Below, piece by piece: positions 27,202-36,311 of a DNA stretch of 64,000 nt. Position 1 is the stretch's first letter; every line of letters starts with the position of its first letter. Location: contig OZ244919.1 of NCBI GenBank assembly GCA_965221845.1, positions 2,914,001-2,978,000 on the forward strand, written 5' to 3'. The position numbers were made by a program, and so were the translations under genes. The notes beneath the pieces were generated by a model. The model searched no databases and was not told where the DNA came from. It saw only the letters and a list, made by a program, of their open reading frames with translations. Origin of the DNA: JAJEFO01 sp965221845. Its GTDB lineage: Bacteria; Pseudomonadota; Alphaproteobacteria; Rhodobacterales; Rhodobacteraceae.

Positions 27202-28359
27202 TCACACGCCGAGCCGATTCCGCAGTTCCCGCGCGCGCGAGCGGCTGACCGGAACCTCAAGTTCGGGGGCCTTGCCAAGATGGCAGTAGAGCTGGTCTCC
27301 GACTTTCCTGATTCCGCTGATATGTGCCGGATTCACGAGGTAGCGGCGGTGGATCTTCAGGAAGCGCTCGGCCAGCTGGCTGCTTTCAACCTTGGCCAGC
27401 GACCAGGGACAGAAGAGAGCGTCCGCGTCCGTGCGGATTTTCGTGTAGTGGCCATCGCTTTCGATCGCCAGGATCCGGTCCGCATTCATGAACCGGACAG
27501 TCCCTTCCTTCTCGTAGGGAATGCTGTTGTCCGCAGGCGCGATCATCCTGCCGGCCCGGCTGAGCGCCATGCCGCGTGCCTGGTCGGTCCGGCGCTCTTC
27601 GGGTCGGGACCGCGGCTCGGCCGCCATGTCGCCCACCTTCGTCGCGCCGCCTTCCTGCATCGGAAACGCGAGAAGCAGAAACAGGCCGCAGATCACGAAT
27701 GCGCTGAGGCTCACGGACATGGCGAGAACCTGCGAGTCGATCGCCTGGACCGGTTCGGCGACGAAGCCGGCCGCCTGGGAAAACGACGTGCCAAGCATCG
27801 CCGCATAGTGCATGGAGGAGATCGACAGGCCGAGGACGGCGGCCCCGGCCGCCGTCCTGAGAAGCGAACGATTGGAGTGCGCGAGCCACATGGCGAGCGT
27901 CGAGGCGGCGATCGCGATCAGGACTGCCGCGGCAACGCCGCCGGGGCGATGGCTTACGATGCAGTTCGACGAGATTGCCTCCATTCCCGTGTAGTGCATC
28001 GACGCGATTCCGATGCCCGTCAGGGTGCCGGAGATCAGGATTCGCAGGCCGGTGCGCTCTCCGGAGTGCAGGAGCAGCAGTCCGCATCCGGCGATCAGTA
28101 TGGCAATGAGCGCGGAGCCGAGGGTCAGCAGTGGATCGTAGGTGACGAGAAACGGCAGGGTCACGGCAAGCATTCCGATGAAGTGCATCGACCAGATGCC
28201 GCCTCCCAGCGCGATGGCCGCCTGGGCGATCCGGACCTTGCGCCGCGCGACCGGCAGTGTGCGCAGGCCGCTTGTCAGCCTGAGGCATGTGAAGCCGGCC
28301 ATGACCGCGACGAGCACGGACGCGCAGACAAGGACGGGGGAGTAGTGCACGTCCGCCAT
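27202..28359 (-). CDS. coxC: MHYT sensor - LytTR DNA-binding regulator (CoxC-type)
   Basis: 385 residues. The N-terminal ~240 residues hold seven hydrophobic segments with repeated MHYT-type motifs: SMHFIGMLAV, SMHYTGMEAI and SMHYAAMLGT. Methionine/histidine residues of this domain are thought to bind a metal and sense gases such as CO or O2. The C-terminal ~100 residues form a LytTR domain (DRILAIESDGHYTKIRT, LKIHRRYLVNPAHI). This architecture is that of CoxC/CoxH of Oligotropha carboxidovorans. Its position directly upstream of coxM and the repeats after its stop make it the likely CO-responsive regulator of the operon. Confidence 0.88.
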   Translation of the reverse strand: MADVHYSPVLVCASVLVAVMAGFTCLRLTSGLRTLPVARRKVRIAQAAIALGGGIWSMHFIGMLAVTLPFLVTYDPLLTLGSALIAILIAGCGLLLLHSGERTGLRILISGTLTGIGIASMHYTGMEAISSNCIVSHRPGGVAAAVLIAIAASTLAMWLAHSNRSLLRTAAGAAVLGLSISSMHYAAMLGTSFSQAAGFVAEPVQAIDSQVLAMSVSLSAFVICGLFLLLAFPMQEGGATKVGDMAAEPRSRPEERRTDQARGMALSRAGRMIAPADNSIPYEKEGTVRFMNADRILAIESDGHYTKIRTDADALFCPWSLAKVESSQLAERFLKIHRRYLVNPAHISGIRKVGDQLYCHLGKAPELEVPVSRSRARELRNRLGV

Positions 28360-28626
28360 CAGGTCTCTGCGCTCCCCCTCATCCCGGCCAGGCCGGCGAC
28401 CGCGGGCTCTGGCCCGCCCGAAGTGATGGATGCAGGTTCGTGCCCAATCCCTTCGGAACTGCAGAAGCGGTCCCTTGCGGGGCCCGTGCAGACCGGGCGA
28501 CGGCCTGGTCGGTGCCAGGTGCGAAGATTACCAACATGGTCGCTTGATGGGCAATAGATCCGTGAGAGACCAGAGGATTTGATTCGAGCAGGAGGATTGC
28601 CTAGGCTCGCTTTCGGGAGATTCAGA

Positions 28627-30033
28627 ATGAACCGGCTTTCAGCGCGCGTTTCTGCCCAGTCGGAATTCGTTGCGCGACATCTGCGTTTGCATGCCTCCGC
28701 TGCGGACGAAGCAACCTTGCGGAGGCTCGCGATCCTGGCGCTTGATACCTACGCGATCGCAAGATACGCGCGGGCGTCGGGAACCGGTGCGGCCGGCTGC
28801 GACAAGGGCGTCGCCACCACGGCGGGCAGGGCGTCCGTGTGGGGCGATGGATGGAGCGACGCGACGGGGGCGGCGTTTCTCAACGGCTGTGCCTCCGAGG
28901 CGCTGGACTTCCAGGAAGTCCTGATAGACGGGCGCAACAACGGCCATGCGGCGGTGGTGATCGTCCCGGCCGTACTGGCCCTTGCGGCCGAGCGCTCGGT
29001 GTCGCCGGAACGTGTCCTGGCCGCCCTGCGCACCGGCTTTGTCGCAAATGTCGCGCTTGCGCGGGCGCTTGGCCGGGGACACCGGCGCGAAACGCCCGGG
29101 TTCCGCACCACCGCGCTTGTCGCTCCGGTCGCGGCGGCGCTTGCCGGGGCGCTTCTCTGTGGCGCGAGCGAAGCCCAGACCAACCACGCGGTTGCAATTG
29201 CCGCAGCCACGCTGCCCGCCGGCCTGCTTGCCGCGATGTCACCCGTTTCAGGCGATTTCTGCATGGACAAGGATCTGTCGGTGGGGTTCTCGGCACGCCA
29301 TGCGGTCGAGTGCGTCAAGCTGGCCCTGGCCGGGGCAACCGGCCCGGCAGACGCTTTGGGCGGGCCCAGAGGCTGGCTGGCCAGCTACGGATTCGGCGCC
29401 GATGAGCCGGCACGGCTGGCAACAGGCCCGTGCGACGCCGTGCTTGCGCAATACGCGTTGAAGCTCTACCCGGCGAATTTTGGATGCCAATGCGCCATCC
29501 GGCTGTCTCTCGAGGTGGCGGACGCGCTGCCACTCGAACACATCGCGGCAGTCGAAGTCCGGGTGAAGCGGTCGAGCGCTGCGTCGCTGGCGGCGTTGCG
29601 CATCACAAGCCACGTCGCCGCCCGCTTCTCGCTGGCCTATTCCGTCGCCAGCGCCCTGTTGCGCCGACGCTCTGTTCTGGCCGATTTCGAGGGCGAAAGC
29701 CTGTCCGACCCGAAGGTCCTGGCCGCAATGGACCGGATCGTGGTCGTCGGCGACGCGGAATTCGAGGCCCGGCATCTGTCCGAGGGCGTGTTCCCTGCGA
29801 TGCTGACCGTGACCCGCACCGATGGCGGCGTTATCCGCAAGCGCCTTGACAATCCGCAGGACGGCATGAGACGTGGGGCGCTCGATGCCGCGTTCGCACG
29901 CAAGATCCAGTCGCTCTGCCCCGAGGCCGAGGCGCGGATTCTCCTTCATCTATTGACGGCAGGGGAGCACGAGGCGCTCATCGATGCCTTGGTGACAGGA
30001 AACGCAACGCAAAGAAGGGAGCAAGTTGCATGA
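28627..30033 (+). CDS. MmgE/PrpD family protein
   Basis: 468 residues of the MmgE/PrpD superfamily, which includes 2-methylcitrate dehydratase and cis-aconitate decarboxylase. Visible segments are the N-terminal helical domain with ASEALDFQEVLIDGRNNGHA (family DD/H-type site region), GFRTTALVAPVAAALAGALL, GFSARHAVECVKLALAGATG and LKLYPANFGCQCAIRLSLEV. The substrate is unknown; no prpB/prpC genes are near, so methylcitrate metabolism is not supported. The next gene's ATG overlaps its stop, so it is coupled to a peptide-type ABC transporter; such pairs suggest metabolism of an imported compound. The start at 28627 follows GGGAGATTCAG. Confidence 0.85.
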   Translation: MNRLSARVSAQSEFVARHLRLHASAADEATLRRLAILALDTYAIARYARASGTGAAGCDKGVATTAGRASVWGDGWSDATGAAFLNGCASEALDFQEVLIDGRNNGHAAVVIVPAVLALAAERSVSPERVLAALRTGFVANVALARALGRGHRRETPGFRTTALVAPVAAALAGALLCGASEAQTNHAVAIAAATLPAGLLAAMSPVSGDFCMDKDLSVGFSARHAVECVKLALAGATGPADALGGPRGWLASYGFGADEPARLATGPCDAVLAQYALKLYPANFGCQCAIRLSLEVADALPLEHIAAVEVRVKRSSAASLAALRITSHVAARFSLAYSVASALLRRRSVLADFEGESLSDPKVLAAMDRIVVVGDAEFEARHLSEGVFPAMLTVTRTDGGVIRKRLDNPQDGMRRGALDAAFARKIQSLCPEAEARILLHLLTAGEHEALIDALVTGNATQRREQVA

Positions 30034-31595
30034 ACCATCTCGTTGGAACAGGGACGGCGCTCGCCCTGGCGCTGATGCCGCAGGCGGCAGTTGCGCAGGA
30101 CAGGCCCGACATCGTCGTTGCCGTGGGCGGCATCCACCGCACCATGGAGCCGATCATCGGCAATTCCACAAACGCCGCGCGGATCATGCCGAACATCTTC
30201 GACCAGGTCGTCGCGCGGAACTTCGACGAGGATCCAGAAGGCGGCGAGCTGCGGCCCGCGCTGGCCACCAGCTGGGAACAGCTGGACGACACGACCTGGC
30301 GATTCACGATCCGCGAAGGGGTGAAGTTCCACAATGGCGATACGATGACGGCTGAGGACGTTGCGTTCACACTGTCTGCTGAACGGATATGGGGCGAGGA
30401 CTCGCTGGTTCCTGCGGGCAAGCGCTACACTTCCTCATTCGCCTCGGTCGAAGCGCTGGATGACGCTACGGTCGAGATCAAGACAACGGTTAACGACCCG
30501 AACCTCCCGTACCGTTTCATCACGCCGTTGGGATATGTCGTGCCGAAGGATCATTATCTTGAGGTCGGCCCCGAGAAGTTCGGCCAGGATCCCGTCGGCA
30601 CCGGTCCGTACAGGGTGGTCGGCTACGACGCGACAGGTTTCGTCAAGCTCGAGGCTTTCGACGGGTACTGGGGAGGGACGCCGCCTCTGGCCTCGGTCGA
30701 ATACCGTGCGGTCCCGGAGTTTTCCGCCCGGCTGGCCGGCATGGTCTCTGGCGAATTCATGATGATGGCGGGCGTGCCCGTGGACGAGGTCGAGACGGTC
30801 GAAAGCTACGACAATCTCGAATACGTCGCGCGGCCCATCGGCAACTACGTCATGCTGGCCTACAACACGCTTGAACTGGCCGAGTACGGGCCGAACCCGG
30901 TCGCCGACCGAAACCTGCGCTATGCCATGACGGCCGCGATCGACCGCGAGGCACTGGTCGAGGCGCTCTGGGGCGATGACACCTTTGCGCCGGCGCCGTT
31001 CAACTTCCCCGATTTCCCGGATTACTACGATCCCTCGATCACGCCGAAGATCGGTTACGATCCCGAGGCGGCGAAGGCTTATCTTGAATCGTCGGACTAC
31101 AGCGGCGAGGAGGTGGTGGTGAACGTCACCCGTGGCGCCTACGCGAATTTCGATCTCGCCACGGAGTTTCTCGTCGAACAGTGGAACGCCTTTGGCATCA
31201 ATGCCCGCCTCAACGTGGTCGACAGCTGGCCGCTTGCGCTTCAGCACCCATTCGGCCTGTTGAACATGTCGATGACGACCACGTTCGACGGCACGCCCAC
31301 GCGGGCGATCTGGGGCTTCTGGGGGCCGGATTCCGCACGCGCCACACGCGAAAAGGACAGGAGCTGGGCACCGCCGGCCGAGTTTGTCGCCTTGGGCGAG
31401 GAATACCTGGCCGAGATCGGCACTGCCAGGAAGCGGGCGCTTTTCCGTCGGATGGTCGACATCTGGGAGACGGAGCAGCCCGCGATCATGCTCTGGCGCA
31501 ACGTCAACAACTGGGTCGTCAGCACCCGGCTGGACTGGACACCGACCAACAGCAACTGGATGCTGCTGGGCCCCGGCTACCTGACGGTCAATTAG
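30030..31595 (+). CDS. ABC transporter substrate-binding protein, family 5 (peptide/nickel/opine type)
   Basis: 521 residues, periplasmic. A signal peptide (GTGTALALALMPQAAVAQ) precedes the family 5 fold: ALATSWEQLDDTTWRFTIRE, VKFHNGDTMTAEDVAFTL, GQDPVGTGPYRVVGYD and RNLRYAMTAAIDREALVEAL. It binds peptide-like ligands for an ABC importer; its probable permeases and ATPase are at 38.9-42.3 kb beyond an IS island. The start overlaps the preceding stop (ATGA). The stop codon TAG at 31593-31595 is formed from the TA target and the first G of an ISY end, so insertion hit the stop codon or the very end of the gene. Confidence 0.9.
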   Translation: MNHLVGTGTALALALMPQAAVAQDRPDIVVAVGGIHRTMEPIIGNSTNAARIMPNIFDQVVARNFDEDPEGGELRPALATSWEQLDDTTWRFTIREGVKFHNGDTMTAEDVAFTLSAERIWGEDSLVPAGKRYTSSFASVEALDDATVEIKTTVNDPNLPYRFITPLGYVVPKDHYLEVGPEKFGQDPVGTGPYRVVGYDATGFVKLEAFDGYWGGTPPLASVEYRAVPEFSARLAGMVSGEFMMMAGVPVDEVETVESYDNLEYVARPIGNYVMLAYNTLELAEYGPNPVADRNLRYAMTAAIDREALVEALWGDDTFAPAPFNFPDFPDYYDPSITPKIGYDPEAAKAYLESSDYSGEEVVVNVTRGAYANFDLATEFLVEQWNAFGINARLNVVDSWPLALQHPFGLLNMSMTTTFDGTPTRAIWGFWGPDSARATREKDRSWAPPAEFVALGEEYLAEIGTARKRALFRRMVDIWETEQPAIMLWRNVNNWVVSTRLDWTPTNSNWMLLGPGYLTVN

Positions 31596-31790
31596 GGCCC
31601 GTCGACAGTCATCTCGCGAATCGCCGGTCCCATGCCATGTCCTGCCCTGATGGCCGCCGGAACGGCTGCACGAGGCGACAGCGGCATGAGCGAGCGGAAC
31701 GACGATGCAGGCAGGACGGCGTTTCCGGCACCCTGTCCGAGGAGCCCGGCCCGGGGCGCGTGTCCGGCGGCGGCACGGCGGTCCGGGGGC
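31595..31790 (+). mobile_element. ISY left-end remnant
   Basis: Starts GGGCCCGTCGACAGTCATC directly after TA and matches about 100 bp of the ISY left end, then shows a large internal deletion and runs into an IS1-like remnant. A matching right end lies at 38684-38780, so both may be parts of one element opened by later insertions. Confidence 0.65.
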
Positions 31791-31799
31791 ATTGTATCT

Positions 31800-32500
31800 C
31801 CTTGACTTTCGTGGCCCGTATTTCGCGCCGGCCTTCGGGCCCGGCTTCCTGCGCTGCGGCGCGCGGGCGTCGATCAGGCCGACGATCCACTCCATGTCGT
31901 GCAGCGTGCCGGTGACGCCGGCCGCCATGGCCGGGGTGACGCGCAGCGTCTGGTGAACGCGCACGAAGTTGCAGTGCAGGAAGAACGGGGCGCATATGTG
32001 CGCATGGTTCTCGATCTTCCTGGAGAAGGCGCTGGTCAGCCGCGTGAATCGCCGCATCCCCATGCGCATCGTCAGGTTGCTGCGCTCGACGCAGCTGGTC
32101 GAGATGTCTTCCTCCCTCGGGCGTCCCCCGACGATGCGCTTGTGCGTGCATTCGGCGGGCGAACACCTCATTCCCGTGGCCCCTGGAACCCGTCTGGTCG
32201 CCGCAGAGCTTGAAAAGCATGGCATGGTAGATGTCGCCGCCGAACGCGCCCTCCACCGCCTCGAGACAGGCCTTGTGGCCGTCCGTGGTCAGCTGCACCC
32301 GGTTCGCCAACCGCGCCCTCAGGTCGTCCATGAGCTCGATGGCCGTCATGCCCGAACGGTCGCCTGTCGTGCAGGCAGGACAGGATCATCCTGCTGTCGC
32401 CGTCCAGCGCCGTCCAGGTCCACACGTCGCCCAGGACCATTTTCGGGTCCGGGAGCCTGACGTGACGGCAGGCGGGCGTGGCCGGGGCGGTCGGAGCCAT
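31800..32500 (-). mobile_element. IS1-like DDE transposase remnant
   Basis: Frameshifted minus-strand transposase: VWTWTALDGDSRMILS, ELMDDLRARLANRVQLTTDG, SCVERSNLTMRMGMRRFTRL, and the C-terminus NFVRVHQTLRVTPAMAAGVT. These are landmarks of transposases usually annotated as IS1 family in proteobacteria. The N-terminus is missing. Confidence 0.6.
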
Positions 32501-32649
32501 CGGGGCAACGGTTTCGACGGCCGGCCCTGGCGGTGCCGGGGTCTGCCGGGGCGGTTTTCGGGGTTTCGGGCACGCCTCTGCCCCCGCGCCGTCTGGCGGC
32601 GCGTTCCGCGCGCCCTTCACGCGGCCGGGACCGGAGGATCATGTGCCGG

Positions 32650-33870
32650 GCGGGCCCGGGACCAGGTCGAGGGCCTCCCGGGCGCGGGCGGGCCGGTGCC
32701 GGCCGGCCTCGGGCATGTGGCCGTCGCATCGCACGACGGCGATGGCGGCGCCGGTCAGGCAGGCGAGGCTGCGCGGCAGGTTGCGGACGTGCGCCCGGCA
32801 GCGGTCCCCGTCGCAGGTGAGGTCGCGCACGCAGTGCACGCGGCCCTCCATGGTCCGGCGCCAGCTCCCGGCCCGCCTTCGCCGCCCGGCCCGCCCTGAC
32901 GTCGGCCTCGCCTCCGCGAACCGCCGGTCCCGCTCCGCCCCCGGCCGGCAGGATCGCCTCGCGGCGTCGGAGGCGCGTTCCAGGCAGTGGAAGAGGCCGG
33001 GCACGAACGTGACCTTCCGGCCCCCGAAGGGCTCCTCGCAGGCGTTGGGGATCCAGTCCGCCCCGTCGGAGACGACGACGGGCCCGCCCGCGTCGTGCAG
33101 CCCCCGCCGCCGGGTCTCCCGGTCGCGCCGCGCCGCGAAGTCCGAGGCCTCCCGGCCTCCGGACGGCGCCGCCGCGCCGCCGGTCAGGCAGCCGGACGAC
33201 TCGCTGCCCCGGTCCTTGAGAGCCGCGCCGGTCCCGGGGTCCCGGCCCTCGGCGGTGCAGATGACCGCAAGCCTGGCTTCTCGGGTCCTCGAGGTGCCGT
33301 CGGCCTGCCTGCCGCGAACGCCCTCGGTCTCCTCCCTGCGCATCGGGACGCCGGTCCCGTCGACGGAGATCTGCATGCGCGGTTCCGGCGGCCTGCCGTC
33401 CGGCACCTCCTCGCGCTCGAAGCGCTGCGCCGCCTCGCCCAGCCCGGCGCCCGGCGCCGCAGGGAGCTCGGCGAGGCGTCCGCCCCGGCGAGGCTGTCGA
33501 CGTGCCGGCTCGCCGCCTCGAAGCCCGTGAGCGGCACCGTCCCGGCGATGACGCTCGCCATCCCCGGCGTGACGGTGTCCCCCTCAAGGCCAAGCGCCCG
33601 GTCCGGCGGGAAGCATCCCCCGCCGCAGGACCGGCAGCGGAAACGCGACCGCTCCGCCTCGACCCGCCCCAGCCGGGTCGAGGCAAGGACTTCGGCGTCG
33701 CCGAATGCCGGGCCGTCGGCCTGCCGCAGGCCGCGCACTCCGGCGCCGGCCGCGTCGCGTCCAGCCGCCCGGAAGATGCTTCAGGGCGGCCGCGCCCCGC
33801 CCGGCGAGGCGTCCCGGAGCGCGCGCTCCACGCCGTCCAGGTCGGGGGCGCCCGACTGCCCGGGCCCGCC
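32650..33870 (-). mobile_element. ISKra4 family transposase remnant
   Basis: The N-terminal part has the zinc-binding-like RFRCRSCGGGCFPPDRALGL. The middle has MQISVDGTGVPMRREETEGV and VVVSDGADWIPNACEEPFGG, matching ISKra4 transposases. It is interrupted by frameshifts and cut at its 5' side by IS30 sequence. A second N-terminal remnant lies at 38050-38560. Confidence 0.65.
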
Positions 33871-33924
33871 GCCAGCCGCCCCGGCAGCGGACCGAACTCC
33901 GACGAGACCGCCCCGGAAGCGCGC

Positions 33925-34330
33925 TGGTGTCGCTGGCGCTGGTGGACAGGGCGTCCAGGTACACCCTGCTCGAAAGGGTCGGGAGGAAGACGGCGGACGC
34001 CGTCGGCTCGGCCATGACGCGCATGCCGGGCCCCCTTCCGGTGCACACGGTCACCGCGGACAACGGCAAGGAGTTCGCGGACCACGCCCGCGTGTCGGAG
34101 ACGCTCGGCGCGGGGTTCTTCTTCGCGCGGCATTGCCACTCCCGGGAGCGCGGCACGGACGAGCACGTGAACGGGCAGGTCGCGGGAGTGGTTCCCGAAG
34201 GGCACGGACTTCCGCAAGGTGACGGACGGGGCCGTGCAGGACCGGACGGACGCGCGTCCGAGGAAGGCGCTGGGCTGCCTCACCCCGTCCGAGGCCTTCC
34301 TTCCCGGGCGCAGCCGCCCTGAGGGGGCCG
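33925..34330 (+). mobile_element. IS30 transposase C-terminal remnant
   Basis: Plus-strand catalytic half of the same IS30 type as at 8.9-9.7 kb: PLPVHTVTADNGKEFADHAR, ARHCHSRERGTDEHVNGQVA. It frameshifts after that and ends near LPSRAQPP. The 5' half is absent. Confidence 0.7.
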
Positions 34331-34412
34331 TTCCGGTGCCGCCGGGGGCGGCTCCGAGGGGAGATGCGCGCTGTCCGCGGCCCGCCGTCCTCCGGTCGGG
34401 CTCCTCCCTCGC

Positions 34413-34719
34413 ATGTCCAACGAACCGGCAATGACCAGGGGAGGTGGCCGTGGACAGGCTGGAGGCGATTTCCTGTGGAAAGGCCGTCCCTTGCCTCCCG
34501 GCGCCTTCCCGGTCGATGCCGGGTCCGGGACCCCGCCGCCCGGCCTGGCGGCGGCGGTGCGGGGCCTGGCCCCGCAGGGCTGGCCGGACCGACAGCTCCC
34601 TGGTCGCGCAAGCGGATCCGTCGGACAGCGTGGTCGGCCCGTCCTCCCGCCGTCCTCCCCGCGTCCCGATGGACGCCGGGTCCGGGAACCGGACCGTCGC
34701 GAGGACAGGAGCGGGAGAC
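34413..34719 (+). ncRNA. candidate IS110 bridge RNA region (copy B)
   Basis: Noncoding leader of copy B, homologous to 10851-11150. Hairpins lie at about 34531-34557 (CCGCCGCC...GGCGGCGG) and 34559-34575 (GCGGGGCCTGGCCCCGC). Against copy A the first stem shows one compensatory pair change (T-A to G-C). Confidence 0.45.
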
Positions 34720-35848
34720 ATGACCATGGCAGTTGCCGGCGTCGACGTGAGCAAGAGCACCCTGAACATCCACCCGGGCGGGCGGGACGGGACCGCCACC
34801 GACGACACGGACGGCTTCCGCAAGGTCGCCCGCCTCCCGGGGAGGGGAAGGCGGCGCGGGCCGTCCCGGAGGCCACGGGGCGGATGCACCGGGCCCTCCT
34901 GCAGTCCCTGCACGACCGGGGCCTCAAGGTCGTCGTGGCGAACCCGCGCCAGTCCCGGGACCTCCCCAGGGCCGGCGGCGAGCTGGCGAAGGCCGACAGG
35001 GCCGGCGCGCGCGTGCCGGCCGCCCTGCGCGCCGCGTTCCCGGACATGGCGGCCACGGCGCCGGCGGACGGGACCGTCGACAGGCTCCGCGACATGCCGG
35101 TCCTGCGCGAGGCGCCCGTCGACAGGCGCGCCGGGCCGAGGCGGTCCCGGGCCAGGCCGGCGGTCCGGACGCGGACGGGCCCGTCCCGAAGGTCCTCGCC
35201 GGGACCGGCGCCGGCGTCGCCGCGTCCGGCCGGCGGACCGCGGCGCTCGTCGAGGGGTCGGAGGGCCTGGCGGAGAGCTGCGGCATCCGGCCCCGGTGCC
35301 GGGCATCGGCCCGGTCACGGCCGCGTCCCCGGTCGCCCGGGCGGGCGGGCCGGGCGCCGTCGGCAGCCGCCGGGCCGCCGCCCTCCCTGGTCGGCGTCGC
35401 CCCCTTCGCCCGCGACGGCGGCACGCTCAAGGGCGGGCGCCACGTCGCCGGCGGGCGGCGGCGTCCGAGGGACGTCCTGTACATGGCGGCGATGGCGGCC
35501 TGCATGTCCGATCCCGACATGAAGGAGATGTACGGCCGGCCCGGGCCAAGGGGGCAGGGCCCGCAAGGTCGCCGTGACCGCGGTCATGCGGAAGCTCGTC
35601 GTGACCGCGAACGTCCTTCTCCGCGACCGGCGCAGACGGGAGGACAGGTCGGCCGCCGCCTGACGCCCGGACGGGCCGCGCCCTGCGGGCGGCCCGTCCG
35701 GGCCCGAAGGAAGCCGGCCGTCCGGCCGCGCCCTTGCGGCCGGGCCGCTTCCGCCTGCCCGGACGGCCGCCGGGATGTGGACAGGCTGTGGAAAGCCCCG
35801 CTCCCGGCCCCCCGGAAAAGGCCGGATCCGGGCTTGACCCGAAACATG
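34413..35848 (+). mobile_element. IS110 family element copy B, transposase frameshifted
   Basis: The transposase starts at 34720 (MTMAVAGVDVSKSTLNIHPG, first RuvC-like aspartate in GVDVS) and ends at 35663. Frames change at least three times. The Transposase_20-like part keeps VAPFARDGG, KGGRHVAGGRRR and MAAMAACMSDPDMKEMYG. It ends in the shared right-end sequence (CCGGATCCGGGCTTGACCC) near 35842. Confidence 0.75.
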
Positions 35849-35990
35849 GATGCTCCCTGCGTCCGGCGGGCCGCGGACAGCGCCCGGCGGGGCTTGCACC
35901 GCCCCGGAAGCCCGGCTACGCCTCCCGGTGAAGGGACCGCCGCCGCTCGGGCTTCGCCCTCGCTGGCTGGTGTTGCACTTCGGATTGGAA
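35849..35990 (+). mobile_element. IS30 right-end remnant
   Basis: About 140 bp nearly identical to 16418-16554, ending in GGTGTTGCACTTCGGATTGG. It lies beyond the IS110 right end, so IS110 copy B sits inside the 3' part of this IS30 copy. Confidence 0.55.
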
Positions 35991-36082
35991 GCGGCGAGAA
36001 CAAAAGAGGAACAAGATGGCTTTTCTCGCCGCCCTTCCAGATCACTTGAGGCATTCTGAAGGTTCAGCGCGATGCTTCATGC

Positions 36083-36100
36083 CCAAATGCGATAGCCCTA
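36083..36100. repeat. 18-bp repeat (also at 38888-38905)
   Basis: CCAAATGCGATAGCCCTA occurs identically and in the same orientation at both positions. It ends in TA and looks like the terminus of a TA-targeting insertion sequence whose body is not recognisable. Confidence 0.5.
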
Positions 36101-36311
36101 AAGGCGTTGTCCTGTCTGACGGCCGTGCCCCGGGCATGGGGTCTCTGGCGGTGGCCACCCGGCCGATCCACCCATCCAGCCCAGGGCGGCAGGGATGGAC
36201 ATCTGGAAGCAGTCGGGAGCGATCGACAATGACAACCACACCCCATCCACCATTCCCAGGGATTAGCCCTCATAACGGGGCACCCATCACCTGCAACGAA
36301 AGACAGGACCC

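Noticed and set aside
32346..35318. 990-codon minus-strand frame through ISKra4, IS30 and IS110 sequence
   Set aside because: It crosses several different mobile elements in different orientations, so it cannot be one gene; only short stretches match transposases.
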